A DNA stretch of 64,000 nt from Cycas panzhihuaensis (Eukaryota; Cycadophyta), in NCBI GenBank assembly GCA_023213395.1, contig CM041465.1, forward strand, positions 172,367,741-172,431,740, in the 5' to 3' direction. The notes under the pieces were generated by a model, which was given only the letters and a program-made list of their open reading frames with translations, ran no database searches and had not been told where the DNA came from. The position numbers and the translations under genes were made by a program. Below are positions 54,272 to 64,000 of this stretch, piece after piece; the stretch's first letter is position 1; every line of letters begins with the position of its first letter.

Positions 54272-54808
54272 TGTTAGAACCTTCAGTTCCTAAGCATTAA
54301 GTCTTGACCATAGGTATTAGTATTTTTGTCACTTTAGGCCTTTATCCTAAAGTGTTCATTTGTTTGATTATAAAATTGTCTTTTGTTTTGTAGTGACTTT
54401 TCTTACATGTGCTTGTGAGAAGTCAACTTTGGTGGACTCTATCCTTATCCTTGGAGATAGAAGAGTCCCAATCAGATTTGTCTTTTAGTCTTGATCAGTG
54501 ACATGTGGAGAGATCCTGATCGTCCAAACTCCTTTATAAGGAGCCCTATTTTCATGTTTTGGCATGTAGTATTTGGAATTAGAGTTATGTTGCTGTAAGT
54601 GTCTCTTGTAGGTGAAGTGTTGAGATGAATTCTCCTTCATACTTGTGATTCTGATAGGTTGAGTTAAAGTGTAATGCTCCTCCCTATTATCTTTTGTGTT
54701 GTACTACATCATTTCATCAATCTGAAGTGTATAGTCCTTCATATTTCAATGTCCTATCTAGCTTCTCAATAGATTCTGCCACCTGTATCTTCTCCATTTC
54801 GGCTTTCA
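54272..54808 (+). repeat. Element D 3' LTR
   Basis: 537 bp, same length and ends as the 5' LTR at 12813; followed by the TCATT duplication. Confidence 0.95.
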
Positions 54809-55766
54809 TCATTCTCATATGCCTCCTTAAAAGTGGAAGGCTCATCAACACAAAGCACTTCATCCATAAATGCATAATTGGTTTGCTCCCTATATTTTGA
54901 TGGATGTTTTCCTTCAACAATCTGGTCGTCCTGAACAATCTGAGTATACCATTTGGGCAACTTTTTAACTGATGTCACTTGAACCTCAATGTCTTTTGGT
55001 CAGAGTGGTTAATCAACAGAAGACACACTAGGATCAATTAGAAGAGATTCTGATGAAGTAGAAGGACCAACTAGTGTAAATGATGTACATGGTGTAGAAG
55101 ATTGAGAGGGAAGAAAAGCCTCAACAATCTTCTTGCCTTTATCAAGAGGAGAGGTTGGATGGATGTTGATTCCAACTCCTTGTGTTCATCTTTAACAAAG
55201 ATTACATCTTTTGAGAGATGTGTTTTCTTACCAACATGATCATACAATTTGTAGGCCTTGTTATGAATGGCATAGCCTACAAAAATGCATTTTAGACTAT
55301 GTTTGTCTAACTTAGATCTTTGTTGATCAGGGATGTGCATATAAGCAGTGCACCCAAAAGTCCTCAAATGACTGACGGTAGGCTTTTTTCTAGACCAAGC
55401 TTCCTCTCATGTGATGTTGGTGACTGTTGATGTAAGACTTTGATTTGCCACATAGGCAATTGTATGGAATGCTTCTGCCCAGTTTTCGCGTGTAAGTCCT
55501 CTTACGTGCATCATAGCTTTGGCTCTGTTTGCCAAAGTTTTGTTCATACAGTCGAAGATGTCGTTTTGTTGAGGAGTATGAGGAAGGGTAAGTTGTCTCT
55601 GAATGTTGTTATCCTTGTAGAATTGGGTGAATTCATTTGAAGTGAATTCACCTCTATTATCTGACCTTAGAATTTTGATTAAATGGCCAAATTCATTCTC
55701 CAATTCCAGTTTGAATTCCTTAAACTTTTGGAATGCTTCAGATTTCTGTTTGATGAAATAGACCAA
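54809..55766 (-). pseudogene. Element C integrase and linker (5' side of the D insertion)
   Basis: 55766-55407: MVYFIKQKSEAFQKFKEFKL, second Asp in LRSDNRGEF. The catalytic-Glu context is degraded (NDIFDCMNKTL; Asp where Glu is expected). 55367-55071: MRTFGCTAYMHIPDQQRSKL, FVGYAIHNKAYKLYD; then a frameshifted Ser/Pro linker. 54978-54814: KLPKWYTQIVQDDQIVEGKH and VDEPSTFKEAYEND, where D interrupts it. Confidence 0.88.
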
Positions 55767-56688
55767 ACTTTATAAGAAAAATCATCTATGAAGGAGATGT
55801 AGTATAAAGCTCCTCCAAAAGATGTCGTGGACAGATCCGAGTGGATCAGCTACAAAGGATATGATGCATGCCACGCTTTGCCTTTAGGGAAAGGCAATCG
55901 ATGTTACGTCCCCATAATACAAGCTTCACAAAGACATTTTGAACCATATAGCTTTAGAAGCCCATGCACCATGTTCTTGTTCATCATCAACTTGATATTG
56001 TCTAAGCTCAAGTGGCCTAAACGTTGATGCCAAAGTTGCATCTTTGATAATGATTGAGTGACAGAATAAGCAGAATCAAGGGTTATATTATTAGCATCCA
56101 ACTTACAAAAACCATGGTCTTCATGACCAATGGCTACCACATGATCATACTTGTCACTAATGACACATTTCCCATTTTTGAACAAAATGCTCATATGTTG
56201 CTTGTCCAGTTGGCTAACAGATAGCAAACTCTTCTCCATGGAAGGGATTAGGTAGGCATCTGTATTGGGAAATGTGGAAGAAGGATTGGAAGGAGAATGA
56301 AATAAGGCAACTTTGCCTATGCTGATGTCTGAACAGATTCACTATTTTCAAAGGTCACTGATCGACCATTTCCTTCTTTGATGTCATAAAGGAGTTCTTC
56401 ACTCCCAGTCAAGTGACGAGATGCCCCTGAGTCAATGATCCATGTTTGATCAACCTCTAACTTGTGATAAGCACAAAATAGCTTATCCTCATCTGCAAAC
56501 TAATTGGTGTGGCGTTGATTGGCACCTCAGAAATCCCCCCTTCCTCTTTGACCTCCTCGATTTGGTCGAGGGGGTTGTTGTTATTGTTGATGATGAAATT
56601 GCTACTATTATTGGAACTGCTGACGAGGTTGTTGTTGCCTCTGATGCTACTGTCGTGGCTATTGTTGTTGTGTGTGCTGGAGATCAAC
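55767..56688 (-). pseudogene. Element C protease and GAG-pre-integrase
   Basis: Protease WIIDSGASRHLTG near 56440-56400 with DSGA intact. 56239-55904: MEKSLLSVSQLDKQHMSILF, LYKLDANNITL-like block, LWHQRLGHLSLDNIKLMMNK, Cys pair CLCEACIMGT, then TGA. The first catalytic Asp region reads HSDLSTTSF, missing the Cys-Gly-Pro-Met part through a small deletion. Confidence 0.86.
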
Positions 56689-57249
56689 TTAATTTTTTCT
56701 ACATTTAGGAGCTATATGGCCAACTTTGCCACAATGATGACAAATGACATTAGCCTTTAATAAGCCAATGTTCATGTTTCCAAACCTTTTTGTGAGTGAA
56801 GGCTTGGGATTTTGCTTGGCCTTTAACTTGGCTGTGAATGTTCCTGAAGTGGATGGCTCCTCACCATCTTCCCTGATATAAATTTGCTCCTCTTGTAGTA
56901 ACAAACTTTCAAGTTGATTGAAGGACATACTTGAAAGTGAGCCATCTCATATAACAAATGATATAAATCCATTAAAATCCTTAGGCAATGCTCAAACAAT
57001 TGTTATTACAAGCTTGTCTCTGGAAGCCGGTTTCCCTAATATATTCAATTCATTACATATTCCCTTGATGGAAGAAAGGAATGTCAACATAGGCCTTACA
57101 AATTTCAAAGAATATAATTTTGCTTTCACCATCAAAATATGAGCTTCATCTCGCCTTTCATACAAAGAGGACAAAGTGTCCCAAGCTTCCTTAAAGGTTT
57201 TAGCACACACAATATTCTGATCAACATGAACATCAATAATCGTATGCAA
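56689..57249 (-). pseudogene. Element C Gag, N-terminally deleted
   Basis: 57249-56992: MHTIIDVHVDQNIVCAKTFK, LYERRDEAHILMVKAKLYSL, then a shift near 56990; 56928-56689: MSFNQLESLLLQEEQIYIRE and intact knuckle CHHCGKVGHIAPKC. Compared with G and F, about 80 N-terminal residues and the gag-proximal leader, including both leader structure motifs, are deleted at 57250. Confidence 0.88.
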
Positions 57250-57754
57250 AATTGATCAACACCTTGCTTTATTAGAAAAAATGAGATAAAATTGCATATT
57301 TGAAGTGAAAATTTACAAGAAATTATCATAAATCTACTCAGATCTGAGAAACAACTGATGCAAACTGCTTGCGGATCAATTATAGGCCACAAAGAATGAT
57401 TATAAAATTGATTTGCAGTTAAAAAAATAATTAAATAACTCAAATCTAGTTTCTTTTTCGTAAAACACTATTTTTTTCTAAAAAAAAAATTGAAGAAAAT
57501 AACTGTTTTTTTGAAAAACAGTGAGTGTTGCACCCTTGATGAAGGTCTAAAAAAATTCCAGATCTTTAAATAACCCTACTCCAACCTTCAAAATTGTTCC
57601 AGAAGCTTGAATCTACAGAAAACAGACTTAAACAAACCTTGAATCGCCTTCAGAGATCGAAAGTCGTCACCAAGGGTTTGTAAACCCTTACTAGATCTCT
57701 TAACAAAGAGGAAATCAGAACAAAGAGGACAAATCTCCTTCTGCTCTGATACTA
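57250..57754 (-). other. Element C leader remnant and primer site
   Basis: About 500 bp of AT-rich leader. PBS at 57743-57754, minus TAGTATCAGAGC, with one change (A for G) from the standard site. Confidence 0.75.
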
Positions 57755-57756
57755 AA

Positions 57757-58312
57757 TGTTGAGAATGGCATTTAGCCTTCAATAAACCAACATCTAGAAG
57801 TTTGTTCCTCTCTAGTTCTAGAAACAAAGAGATCTATACTTGACAATGAAAGCCATTCAAGTAAAGCAAGATAAAAGACTAAACAAGAAAGAGCATAAGC
57901 AAGATAATACCAAAATGAGAAGGAGATGGAATCGATCTAATCTCCAAATGAATATTAGTTTGATTAACAAACTAGCACCATAACTATACAGCACAAACTC
58001 TATATGAGAAACATGAGAAATGGTCTCAATATATAGAGTGATAGAAGAGACTTAAGGCATTGGATGTTTAACAAGTGTCGAACATCCAAGCTACATGCCT
58101 TACATGTAGAACATGTGTCCTTTTGGACTCTCGAGTGAGCAAAAGTGCATGAAGGTCATTTGACCCTTAAGTGACAATGTTATGTCATTAGGAAAGAATG
58201 TGGGTGTGCACTTTATCGCTTAAGTGATAAGTCACCCCATAAAGTATAAAAGTACAAATAATATATGAAAATAAAGTACATATACTTAACATGTAAACAT
58301 AAGGTTTTAACA
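57757..58312 (-). repeat. Element C 5' LTR
   Basis: 556 bp, minus TGTTAAAACC to CTCAACA. Same inverted-repeat set as F and G, each with one or two changes (for example TATCGCTTAAGTGATAA near 58215). Confidence 0.88.
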
Positions 58313-58980
58313 GTAACCAGTTACTAAACTTCCCTTGTACTTATAGAGAGATTATCTCTCACATAATCAATGAATCAATTTCATTCTTTGAGTGTTTTCT
58401 TCAAGAACAGGGGGTTGGAGAATTGAACTTGGCATTTCTAGGAAGCTCAGTGGACAAAGGACCAGACATCCAGAAGATCGCAAACAAATTTCTTTTGTTC
58501 ATAACAAATCTCTCTCTTTTTCTCTTGGCTTTAATTTAGAACAAATTATAATCAAAATAAGTTGTGTGTGTGTGTGTATAAATAATTTTTTCTGTGGTGT
58601 GGGAAGAACAATTTTTAGCCTTCCAAGTGTCTTTTCTACTCTCTTAGCACTTATAACTCTTTATGGTGTAGAAGACCTTTAAAGTTTAACTAGTGTTTAT
58701 CTCTATTTTCTTGCAATTTTTGTTAAAATTTTCAATGTCTACTATTTACTCCCTGCTTTAGCAAGAGAAGCTCAATCAAGGAAATAACAACACATGAAAG
58801 ATTAAAATGAGGAGCATTCTTATTGTGACAAATGCTTAAAGCATTGTAGAAGGAGCAAAGAAAGCCCCAATTGATCCTATAAAGCTACAATAATTTCCAA
58901 GTAAGAATAGGATAGTTATAACAACAATCATTCTCTTAATCAGCAGCCGGCGACCACATTCTTCCTCACATCTCTGAGCC
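58313..58980 (+). other. Element L left end: probable LTR tail and leader
   Basis: TTATAGAGAGATTATCTCTC (about 58342-58361) and the run to TTCAAGAACA resemble the R-U5 end of a copia LTR, but no partner LTR or canonical PBS supports it; GGGGGTTGG follows. A (GT)n stretch is near 58561-58577. An open 96-codon stretch at 58392-58682 has no recognised domain. Confidence 0.4.
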
Positions 58981-60001
58981 AAATGAAGCTTCGAATATCC
59001 TACGATCTACATTTGACTTAAAAACATGGCCAAATCATTCACATTGAAAAAATCCTATATAACTTGAAGCTAAAAGGAGGGGAAATGCTAACAGACTTAA
59101 TAACCAGGATAAAGAAAATGGGAAAACAACTTGGAGTTGTTGGAGAGAAAATTGAAAAGAAGGAACTAGTCTAGTTCACTATGAACAAACTACACGAATC
59201 CTTTGATAGTATAGTAACCCAGCTTACCATTTCAAAACAGTCAAAAGGATAATTTTTGAGGAGTTATGTGGTCTATTGCTACATAAAAATCTCTAGAACA
59301 AAAAATATGATAAAAACGCAGAGATAGAAGGACCATCCACCTCAAAACTAAATTATAATTATAATGCCCCAAAAATAAAGCTCCCAACGAAGAACCTCTT
59401 AGAGCTAAAAGGAGAAGTTGTTAGTGCTATCAAAAACCAGGACATCTCATCAAAGATTATAGAAAACGGAAGTTCAATCTACAAAAAAGGAAGAGATACT
59501 CAAGAAATGAATTCAACAAAAAGAAAATGAAGATGATTCCACCTTTGTTGTTGTTCTCAATAAAAGTAGCTCCCTTCAAAAATTGGTACATCGATTATGA
59601 AACATCCAAACACAACTACACAAAAAAACTAGCATGAAAGCGTTTTAAATCACTACAAAAACAGTGTAGTCTAGCTAGGAGATAACACCACACATCCTGT
59701 CAAAGTAAAAGGGGTCATACACATGAAAATGTTATATGGACAAATCAAGAAGGTTGGAGATGCTCTCCTTGTCCCAAGACTAGAAGGGAATCTCCTTTCA
59801 ATCTCTCATATGAATAAAAAGCACCTCAAAGTAGAATTTGACAAGGCAAGTACCTTCTAAAAGGCTAGCAATAGAACCTCAAAATTATAGTTGAGGGTAA
59901 GTTAGAAAACAACTTTTATAGATTCATGGCCACTCCTACCCTACAAGCATTACTTGTAAATCAAGAAAAATCTCTTAATGAAATTTGGCATTTGAGGTAC
60001 G
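58981..60001 (+). pseudogene. Element L Gag, protease and GAG-pre-integrase remnants
   Basis: Gag: MLTDLITRIKKMGKQLGVVG, MNKLHESFDSIVTQLTIS, IIFEELCGLLLHKNL, with stops. A degraded knuckle (KPGHLIKDYRKRKF, near 59440) and protease WYIDYETSKHNYT (near 59587; DSGA has become DYET, so inactive). GAG-pre-integrase: ALLVPRLEGNLLSISHMNKK and EIWHLRY, where M's LTR starts. Confidence 0.75.
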
Positions 60002-60548
60002 TGTTAAACCTTATGTTTACATATTAAGATTATGTACTTTATTTTTCATGTAATATTTGTACTTTTGTACTTTAGGGGTGACTTATCACTTAAGTGATAA
60101 AGTGCACACCCACATTCTTTCTAGTGACACAACATTGTCACTAAAGGGTCAAATGAACCCCCGTGCACTTTTGCTCACTTGAGAGCCCTAAAAGGACACA
60201 TGTCCTACATGCAAGGCACCCTTGGATGTTTGACACTTGTCAAACATCCAATGCCTTAGGTCTCTCATTTCACTCTATATAATGAGACCTCTCCTCATTG
60301 TTCTCATATAGAGTTGGAGTCAGTTATCTTTGTCAGTTTGCTAATCAAACTATTTACTCATTTGGAGGTTGGACCAATTCCAACCCCACACATTTGGTAT
60401 CATTTTCTTGCTCCTTTTTCATGCTTTGTCTTGCTTATGTTTTTCATCTTAAGAGTATCATACTTGTTAGCATTTGTTGCTTTCTAGAACTAGAGTGAAC
60501 CTAGCTTCTAGATCTTGGGATTGTGAGGCCATTAGGCCCCTTTTCACA
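60002..60548 (+). repeat. Fragment M LTR
   Basis: 547 bp, same family as F and G, with all four U3 inverted repeats and CTATATAATGAG (TATA) near 60273. Confidence 0.93.
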
Positions 60549-61907
60549 TTTGGTATCAGAGCTAGAGGAGACTAGTTCCCCATGTTCTGATTTTTTCTAC
60601 TCAAGGAGATTCAAAGAAGGGCTACAAACCCTTGGTGATGACCTTCGCCCTCCAAAGGCGATCCAAGGTTTGCTAAGACCCATTTTTTGCAGATTCAAGC
60701 TTCTTGCAGTAGTGTCGAAGGCTGAAGCAAGGCTACTTTCAGATCTGAATTTTTTTTTTCAGATCTCTATCAAAGGGTGCAACACTGTTTTCTTCAAAAA
60801 TTGTGCCTTTTCTTTAATTTTTCTTCAAGAAAAGTTAATTTTTCAGAGATAAGAGGCAGATCTAAGATATTAGATCACTTTGTGACTACAAATCAGCTTT
60901 GTAGACATTTTTTGAGGCTCATAACTGTTTTGCAATCAATTTGTATCAGTTGTTCCTCAAATCTGGGCAAGTTTACTCACGTTTTTTGTAATTTTTCTAT
61001 TAAAATCTTCATTTTTTAGCTAATTTTTTTCTCACATTTGGGTGCTGAGCTATTCTCCAACCATTTGAAGCTCTTAGACTGAATTTATTTGAAGTTTGAG
61101 GCCCCTTGCAGGCTGTGGATCAATTTCTGGGCATTTTCAGCCTTGAAACCCCACTCAAAAAGCACAAAAAATTACTATTTTTCGCTCTCTTTTCTCATAT
61201 CAAGCTGGTTGTCCACATACTGACCCCGCATGCAGCTATAGCAGACTTAAGGGAAGAGTTTCAGTGATTAATACGAGGGTTTAAAACCCCGGACAGCCGT
61301 ACGGCTCCAGTTTTCCTTTCTTAAGGACATGTAACCAACCATAACTTTAATTACTTGCAGCTCTCTGCACACTTGACGAAAAGCCTTGAAATTTTAGAGG
61401 GAGTTGGATACCACTTGGGCACCCCTCCTCCTGAATTTTCAGCGCAAACAGAGGTCTCTACACGTTGTTCTCATCATTTGTGTGTCTACGGGAGCCGCCC
61501 AAGTCACGCTGCCATGATTGCAATTTTTTTAATGTGTGATAAGTGACTCAAACAAGTAATTTCTAAGCACCATTATCATCATTAAGTGAAAATTTTCACT
61601 ATTTTTAGTGCTTATTAAGGCTCCCTGCGTGGTGTCCTTATTGCTCAAGTTGCAAAAAAAAAAAAAAAAAAAATTTGAATTTTAGCCTTTGTTTTTGGCT
61701 CTTTAAGCTTTTTTTTAACACTTAATTAATGTTGTATAAGTGTTAATTGGCTTAGGTGAAGTGATTCTAAGTGTTTGCACATTGTAGTGATATTTATCAA
61801 GATTTCAAACACTTCTTTTAAGGCACCTTGCATGGTGACCTATTGCCCTTAGTCACAAAAAGGGCTCAAAAATACTTTGTACTTAATAAAATCACTCATT
61901 TTTTGTT
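60002..61907 (+). mobile_element. Fragment M: 5' LTR, PBS and leader of a copia element
   Basis: LTR 60002-60548 (547 bp, TGTTAAACC to TTTTCACA), PBS TGGTATCAGAGC at 60551-60562, and 1.35 kb of leader related to G's. Bulged-hairpin motifs are at 61619-61637 and 61822-61840. The leader stops at about 61907, before the GAGGC stem-loop and gag, and joins a minus-strand pol fragment (N). No 3' LTR and no target duplication. Confidence 0.88.
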
Positions 61908-63638
61908 GATAGTCTCCTCGTAGTCTATACCTTCCTTTTGTTTGAATGCTTTTGCCACAAGGCGGACCTTCTGCCGCTTAAGTGTACCATCAGAATGGAA
62001 TTTGGTCTTGTAGACCCATTTGCAACCGATTGCCTGTTTGTGTTTAGGCAATTCGACCAAATCCCAAGTACCATTCTTTTCAATAGAATGGATTTCTTCA
62101 TCTATGGCAGCCTTCCAATTTTCATTTTTAGAAGCCCCCTCAAAGGTGGAAGGCTCATCAACACATAGCACTTCAGTCATAAGTGCATAATTGGTCTGCT
62201 GCCTATATTTTGATGGACGTTTTCCTTCAATGATGTGGTCGTTATGTACTGTTTGAGTGTACCATTTTGGTAACTTTTGAATTGAAATGACTTGAACCTC
62301 AAGATCTTCTGGTCTAAGTGGTTGATCAACAGAAGATGTGCTAGGATCAAGTGGAGCTAAATCAGATGATGTGGACGGTCTAGCAGGTGCAGATGATGTA
62401 CATGGAGTAGAAGATTGAGAGGGAAGAAAAGCCTCAACAATCTTCTCGCCTTTGTCAATGGGAGGTTGCATGGATGTTGTTTGCAACTCTTTATGATCGT
62501 CTTCAGCAAAGATTACATCTCTTGAGAGATGCATTTTATTTCGAATGGGATCATACAACTTGTAGGCTTTGCTATGAATGGCATAACCTACAAAGATGTA
62601 TTTTAGACTATGCTTGTCTAATTTTGTTCTTTACTGGTCGAGGATGTGCATATAAACAGTGCACACAAAAGTCCTCAAATCGCTGACAGTTGGCTTTTTG
62701 CCAGACCATGCCTCCTCTGATGTGATGTCGGTGACTACTGCTGTTGGACTTCGATTTGCCACATAGGCAGTTGTGTGGAATGTCTCTGCCCAGTAAGCTC
62801 AAGTGAGTCATTTTGCATGCATCATTGCTTTGGCTTTGTTAGCCAAAGTTCTATTCATTCTTTTCAAGACTCCATTTTGTTGAGGAGTGTGAAGAATAGT
62901 AAGTTGTCTCTGAATGCCATTATCCTTGCAGAATTGGGTGAATTCGTTTGAAGTAAATTCACCTCCATTGTCTGTCCTTAGTATTTTGATGGATTGGCCA
63001 GACTCGTTCTCCACTTCAAGCTTGAATTCTTTAAACTTTTGAAATGCTTCAGACTTATGCTTGATGAAGTAAACCCATACTTTATGAGAGAAGTCGTCAA
63101 TGAAGGAGGTGTAGTACAAAGCTCCTCCAAAGGATGCGGTGGACATAGGTCCACACAAATCTAAGTGTACCAGCTGCAAAGGATGTGATGCATACCAAGC
63201 TTTGCCTTCAGGGAAAGGCAAGCGATGTTGTGTCCCCATTATGCATGCTTCACAAAGACATTTTTTGCCATATATCTTTGGAAGCCCATGTACCATATTT
63301 TTGTTCACCATCTGCTTAAGATTGTCTAAGCTCAAATGGCCTAGACGTTGATGCCAAGGTTGCATCTTGGACAAGTGTTGAGTGACAATAGAACCAGAGT
63401 AAGCATAATCAAGTGTTATGTTATTAGCATCCAATTTGTAGAGGCCATGGTCCTCATATCCAACAGCTACTACTTGGTCATCTTTCTCACTTATTACACA
63501 TTTCCCATTTTTGAACAAGATGTTCATCTGTTGCTTGTCCAATTTGCTAACAGATAGCAAGTTCTTGTCCATAGAAGGTATAAAGTAGGCATTGCCATTG
63601 GGAAATGAAGAGGAAGGATTAGAAGAAGAGTGAAATGG
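61908..63638 (-). pseudogene. Fragment N: copia protease end, integrase and start of RT
   Basis: Read from 63638: PFHSSSNPSSSFPNGNAYFI, WHQRLGHLSLDNLKQMVNK, CLCEACIMGTQHRLPFPEGK, LHLDLCGP-type first Asp, LRTDNGGEF second Asp. The catalytic Glu is Lys (TTT on plus at 62862-62864, context GVLKRMNRT). Two TGA stops near 62808 and 62799, a stop near 62633, then LSRDVIFAEDD, KLPKWYTQTVHND and DLVELPKHKQAIGCKWVYK to GIDYEET at 61908. All in one frame. The same family as F and G. Confidence 0.9.
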
Positions 63639-64000
63639 ATCTATGTGGGCCCATGAGAACATATTCTCTTAAAGCAGCCAAATGCTATATCACTTTCATT
63701 AAGGACTTAACAAGAAGAAGCTGGGGTGTTTTTCATAAAAACCAAGTCTGAAGCACTTAGTGTCTTCAAGGACTTCAAAGTCTATGCAAAAAAAGAAAGG
63801 AAAAAGAAGATTAAAATTTTCAAAACAAATAATGGAGGAGAATTTACCTCAAAAAATGATTTCTACAAATATCGCAAAGCTCATGAGATTAAGAGTCAAC
63901 TAATAATTGCCTACACCCCAAAATCAAATGGTGTAGTTCAAAGAAAAAACATAACCATCACTGAGATGGCAAGAAGTATGCCAAAAGAAAATGGGATGCA
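63639..64000 (+). pseudogene. Element L integrase core
   Basis: First Asp block DLCGPMRTYSLKAAKCYITF, KSEALSVFKDFKVYAKKERK, second Asp position mutated (KTNNGGEFTS; Asn for Asp), PKSNGVVQRKNITI with Gln where the catalytic Glu is expected, MARSMPKENGM. Open to the window edge. Two of three catalytic residues are lost. Confidence 0.82.

Larger units (their letters stand above)
12813..54808 (+). mobile_element. Element D: Ty1/copia retrotransposon hosting the F nest
   Basis: The LTRs at 12813-13349 and 54272-54808 are both 537 bp and differ at about 18 positions by eye. The target duplication TCATT is perfect (12808-12812 and 54809-54813). D lies antisense inside element C. Its own parts are 12813-18550 and 53400-54808; everything between is element F and its insertions. 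With insertions removed D is about 7.1 kb, including a 389-bp foldback element in the leader. Gag, protease, a shortened integrase, RT and RNase H are present, all with stops. Confidence 0.95.
11622..58312 (-). mobile_element. Element C: Ty1/copia retrotransposon split by the 42-kb D nest
   Basis: Minus-strand element whose 5' half (LTR, leader remnant, gag, protease, integrase) is at 58312-54809 and whose 3' half (RT, RNase H) is at 12812-11622. The halves fit codon for codon across element D: the left piece ends AYEND at 54814 and the right resumes NENWKAAMDEE at 12812, with TCATT duplicated at both sides (12808-12812 and 54809-54813). The 3' LTR is missing; the element is truncated at about 11622 against fragment K. 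About 4.7 kb of C remains. Confidence 0.9.
58313..64000 (+). mobile_element. Element L: degenerate Ty1/copia element, running off the right edge
   Basis: The left part, 58313-60001, has what looks like an LTR tail (to about 58409, ending TTCAAGAACA), leader, Gag and protease remnants and the first His block of GAG-pre-integrase. The right part, 63639-64000, is integrase core. M and N lie between, and about 60 residues expected between the two parts are missing. It is a different subfamily from the others, with Lys/Asn-rich AT-biased codons. The 3' half lies outside the window. Confidence 0.75.

Overview
This is plant nuclear intergenic DNA made almost entirely of LTR retrotransposons. The evidence is plant-type Ty1/copia polyproteins (Gag, CCHC knuckle, DSGA protease, integrase, YVDD reverse transcriptase, RNase H), primer sites matching plant initiator tRNA-Met, and one Ty3/gypsy element. 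I found no intact host gene, tRNA, rRNA, CRISPR array or bacterial-type operon. Dense nesting points to a large-genome vascular plant, possibly a gymnosperm; the species cannot be named from the sequence.

Layout. Positions 1-230 are unassigned. Element A (copia, minus) runs from about 230 to 11135 and is split by complete element B (copia, plus, 2361-9597). K (11136-11620) is a copia RT/RNase H scrap. Element C (copia, minus) is cut into 11622-12812 and 54809-58312 by a 42-kb nest. That nest is element D (copia, plus, 12813-54808, TSD TCATT), which carries a foldback element (13390-13778) and is split by element F (copia, minus, 18551-53394, TSD GACAG/GATAG). F holds element G (copia, plus, 19430-27210, TSD CGGTC) and element H (plus, 28816-48348, TSD AAAGT). 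H holds gypsy element J (plus, 29911-40344, TSD TGTAC), and its own 3' LTR is split by copia element I (minus, 42912-48107, TSD ATAGA). Nesting is therefore five deep (C>D>F>H>J or I). To the right, copia element L (plus, 58313 to the window end) is interrupted by a plus-strand LTR plus leader (M, 60002-61907) joined head-to-head to a minus-strand pol fragment (N, 61908-63638).

Every coding region is broken by stops or frameshifts; many stops look like CpG decay (CGA to TGA). The autonomous copies B, D, F and G once encoded a single Gag-Pol frame. H is different: it has 265-bp LTRs, about 3.9 kb once insertions are removed, only a Gag-like ORF with two related modules, and possibly captured host sequence. 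It resembles the non-autonomous TR-GAG class.

Most unusual signals: (1) a bulged hairpin repeated every 170-200 nt in the 2-2.5 kb leaders of B, F, G and M (one copy in D), with compensatory base changes; (2) a second stem-loop upstream of gag; (3) a ladder of four inverted repeats upstream of the TATA box in the LTRs, one with covarying arms; (4) a second Gag-like module between protease and RT in J, plus a 3' hairpin array and an unrecognised third ORF; (5) tandem Gag-like modules and a thylakoid-signal-like peptide in H.
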